A stretch of DNA of 64,000 nt from contig NZ_OY781939.1 of NCBI RefSeq assembly GCF_963677315.1, positions 1,984,001 to 2,048,000 on the forward strand, given 5' to 3'. Each line of letters starts with the position of its first letter. The first letter of the stretch is position 1. The notes below the pieces were generated by a model. The model was not told the origin of the DNA. It saw nothing but the letters and a program-made list of their open reading frames with translations, and did no database searches. Shown piece after piece: positions 62,456 to 64,000 of this stretch. Position numbers and translations under genes: made by a program. Source of the DNA: an uncultured Sphaerochaeta sp. (GTDB taxonomy: Bacteria; Spirochaetota; Spirochaetia; Sphaerochaetales; Sphaerochaetaceae).

Positions 62456-62484
62456 ACGCTAGAGTGTAATAGTAAAAAGGTCAA
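62456..62484 (-). promoter_or_regulatory. Promoter of the DAHP synthase-prephenate dehydratase gene
   Basis: On the minus strand TTGACC (62484-62479), 17 bases, TAGCGT (62461-62456), then 6 bases to the ATG. The -35 is good, the -10 is weak, and no Shine-Dalgarno sequence is seen. Confidence 0.4.
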
Positions 62485-62527
62485 GTAATCATTGCCTATT
62501 TTGCCTTTCCATGGTAGGAGAATGCCT

Positions 62528-63190
62528 ATGAATGATGCATATTGGGATTCAGTTTTTACACTATTCAAACAAGCAATCGAGAAGGAAGGTGGTATCCTAC
62601 CCTCAGTTTCGGTAATTGCAGAGAGGGAAAATGACCCATTTCGGGTGCTTATAGCTACCCTCATTTCATTGAGAACCAAGGATGAAGTAACCCTCGATGC
62701 AAGCACAAGACTCTTTGCGCTCGCGAAGGCCCCAGAGAGTATGCTGAGCCTCAGTGAAGAGGAAATCCAGAAAGCTATCTACCCATCAGGGTTCTATAAA
62801 ACCAAAGCAAAGAATATCAGGACCATCAGTAGAATACTCCTTGAACAATATGGGGGAGTTGTCCCAAATGACCAGGAAGCGCTGCTCTCCCTCCCTGGGG
62901 TAGGTATTAAAACCGCAAACCTCACCCTCAATCTGGGATTCCAGGTTGAGGCCATCTGCGTGGATTGTCATGTCCACCAGATTGCAAATCGGATGGGATG
63001 GGTGGAAACAAAAACCCCTGAGCAGACAGAGAAAGATCTTATGGGTATCATGCCAAGGAGATTCTGGATTCCTCTTAATGAACTATTGGTGCGATATGGA
63101 CAGCTCATATGTACACCAATCAGCCCCTTCTGCAGCAAATGCCCTGAGGAGGAACGCTGCCCGAAGATGGGTGTGAAGCGTAGTCGTTAA
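62528..63190 (+). CDS. nth: Endonuclease III (Nth-type DNA glycosylase/AP lyase)
   Basis: I start at MNDAYWDSVFTLFKQ (62528), because AGGAG lies 7 bases before it while the ATG at 62522 is too close. The 220-residue protein has the helix-hairpin-helix LPGVGIKTANL with the catalytic Lys, the catalytic Asp in ICVDCHVHQI, and the 4Fe-4S loop C-x6-C-x2-C-x5-C at the C-terminus. It removes oxidised pyrimidines from DNA. It overlaps metF by 4 bp at the 3' end. Confidence 0.94.
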   Translation: MNDAYWDSVFTLFKQAIEKEGGILPSVSVIAERENDPFRVLIATLISLRTKDEVTLDASTRLFALAKAPESMLSLSEEEIQKAIYPSGFYKTKAKNIRTISRILLEQYGGVVPNDQEALLSLPGVGIKTANLTLNLGFQVEAICVDCHVHQIANRMGWVETKTPEQTEKDLMGIMPRRFWIPLNELLVRYGQLICTPISPFCSKCPEEERCPKMGVKRSR

Positions 63191-64000
63191 AACACTTCCC
63201 TGACAATCTTGGCTACCCTGTCTGCCTTTCCTAGGGTGTAGAAATGCACACCGGGAACATCATGGGCGAGCAGATCCTTTGATTGCTTGATGCACCAATA
63301 TTCTCCAATCTCCCTGATTTCAGCGAGCTTCGTTGCACCATTCAACAGAGAAACGAGCTCATCGGGGAAATCAACATGGAACGTCTGGGGAATGGTGGCA
63401 AGATCTCGCTTGCTGCCAATGGGCTTGATACCTGGAATGATGGGCACAGTAATGCCTTCCTTTCTGCAGTCATCAACAAAGCGGTAGTACACACTATTGT
63501 CGAAGAACATCTGGGTGACAATATACTGGGCACCACTGTCCACCTTCTTCTTCAACATCTGAATATCATAGGTGAGATTTGGAGCTTCCCCATGCTTCTC
63601 CGGGTAGCCTGCAACGCCAGTGCAGAAATGGGTTTTTTGAGCATTCTGGAGCTGCTCATCAAGATATATACCCTCGTTGAGACGAGCAATCTGGGTTACC
63701 AGGTCACTTGAATGATCATACCCGCCTTTTACCGGCACGAACCGCTTCACCCCATTTGGAGGATCTCCTCTCAGGGCAAGGATATTCTCGATACCCAGGA
63801 AATTGAGCTCCACCAAGGCATCCTCAAGCTGGTCAGCATCCATCCCTCCACAGATCAGGTGTGCTACCACAGGAATACCGAAGGTGTATTGGATCAAGGC
63901 TGAGAGAGCGACAGTCCCAGGACGCTTGTGCACGGTACGCCGTTCCAGGAGCCCATCTTCCCGCTCCACGTAGACCACTTCCTGCTGGTGGTTGGTCACA
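63187..64000 (-). CDS. metF: Methylenetetrahydrofolate reductase (N-terminus outside window)
   Basis: The frame is open to the right edge, so at least 271 residues are present and the beginning is missing; the GTG at 63999 is probably internal. RRTVHKRPGTVALSALIQYT, PVVAHLICGGMD, LGIENILALRGDPPNG and FCTGVAGYPEKHGEAPNL are conserved MetF blocks, as is QYIVTQMFFDNSVYYRFVDD. It reduces methylene-THF to methyl-THF with FAD, supplying methyl groups for methionine. Confidence 0.93.
   Translation of the reverse strand, partial: VTNHQQEVVYVEREDGLLERRTVHKRPGTVALSALIQYTFGIPVVAHLICGGMDADQLEDALVELNFLGIENILALRGDPPNGVKRFVPVKGGYDHSSDLVTQIARLNEGIYLDEQLQNAQKTHFCTGVAGYPEKHGEAPNLTYDIQMLKKKVDSGAQYIVTQMFFDNSVYYRFVDDCRKEGITVPIIPGIKPIGSKRDLATIPQTFHVDFPDELVSLLNGATKLAEIREIGEYWCIKQSKDLLAHDVPGVHFYTLGKADRVAKIVREVF

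Overview
The window looks like a chromosomal stretch from an anaerobic, fermentative spirochete. Sphaerochaeta or a close relative is the best guess. The reasons are the gene set (pyruvate:ferredoxin oxidoreductase, B12-dependent ribonucleotide reductase, Mgl-type sugar uptake, TRAP transport, YesM/YesN sensing, parE-parC-rluA, no respiratory genes), a DUF4416 protein, and two exported binding proteins that share the same residues after the signal peptide. This is an inference from protein families; no database search was possible. I saw no rRNA, tRNA or CRISPR array.

Layout. 1-5835: two divergent acyl-CoA operons. On the minus strand lie a class III CoA-transferase, an enoyl-CoA hydratase and a fumarate-reductase-like flavoprotein cut by the window edge. 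On the plus strand lie a fused class I CoA-transferase and a second hydratase. Two near-identical 18-bp sites sit between them. 5967-7453: a dead IS3/IS150-type insertion sequence with recognisable ends. 7966-15892: redox and sulfur functions, comprising a MarR regulator with a clear promoter and operator, a four-domain CoA-disulfide reductase/rhodanese/TusA/DsrE protein, SlyX, a WYL regulator, rubredoxin, a NimA-like flavoprotein, two nitroreductases and an MFS carrier. 15934-25061: a YesN/YesM two-component pair with its own sugar-binding lipoprotein, convergent with mglBAC and a cytoplasmic pectinesterase. 25180-37640: central metabolism, comprising pyruvate:ferredoxin oxidoreductase, an MFS carrier, class II ribonucleotide reductase with tandem NrdR boxes, glutamate dehydrogenase, and a large protein with two receiver-like domains joined to a PEP-synthase-type ATP-grasp domain.

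37637-45136 is one minus-strand catabolic operon: Asp/Glu racemase family protein, split transketolase, TRAP transporter, transaldolase-like protein, cupin and an autoregulated GntR regulator. 45296-57382 holds housekeeping genes: aldo/keto reductase, RluA-type pseudouridine synthase, topoisomerase IV (parE, parC), YhhN, CorA, a tandem GNAT protein, a CorC/HlyC-type membrane protein and leucyl-tRNA synthetase. 57415-64000 holds amino-acid and one-carbon genes: L-serine dehydratase, a lipoprotein-like protein, DUF4416, a DAHP synthase-prephenate dehydratase fusion, endonuclease III and partial MetF.

The observation I rate highest is a recurring promoter geometry. At leuS, parE, yhhN, the pectinesterase gene, yesN and probably others, a sigma70-like -10 element ends only 6-8 bases before the start codon and no Shine-Dalgarno sequence is present. 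These messages are probably leaderless, while many neighbouring genes carry strong Shine-Dalgarno sequences.
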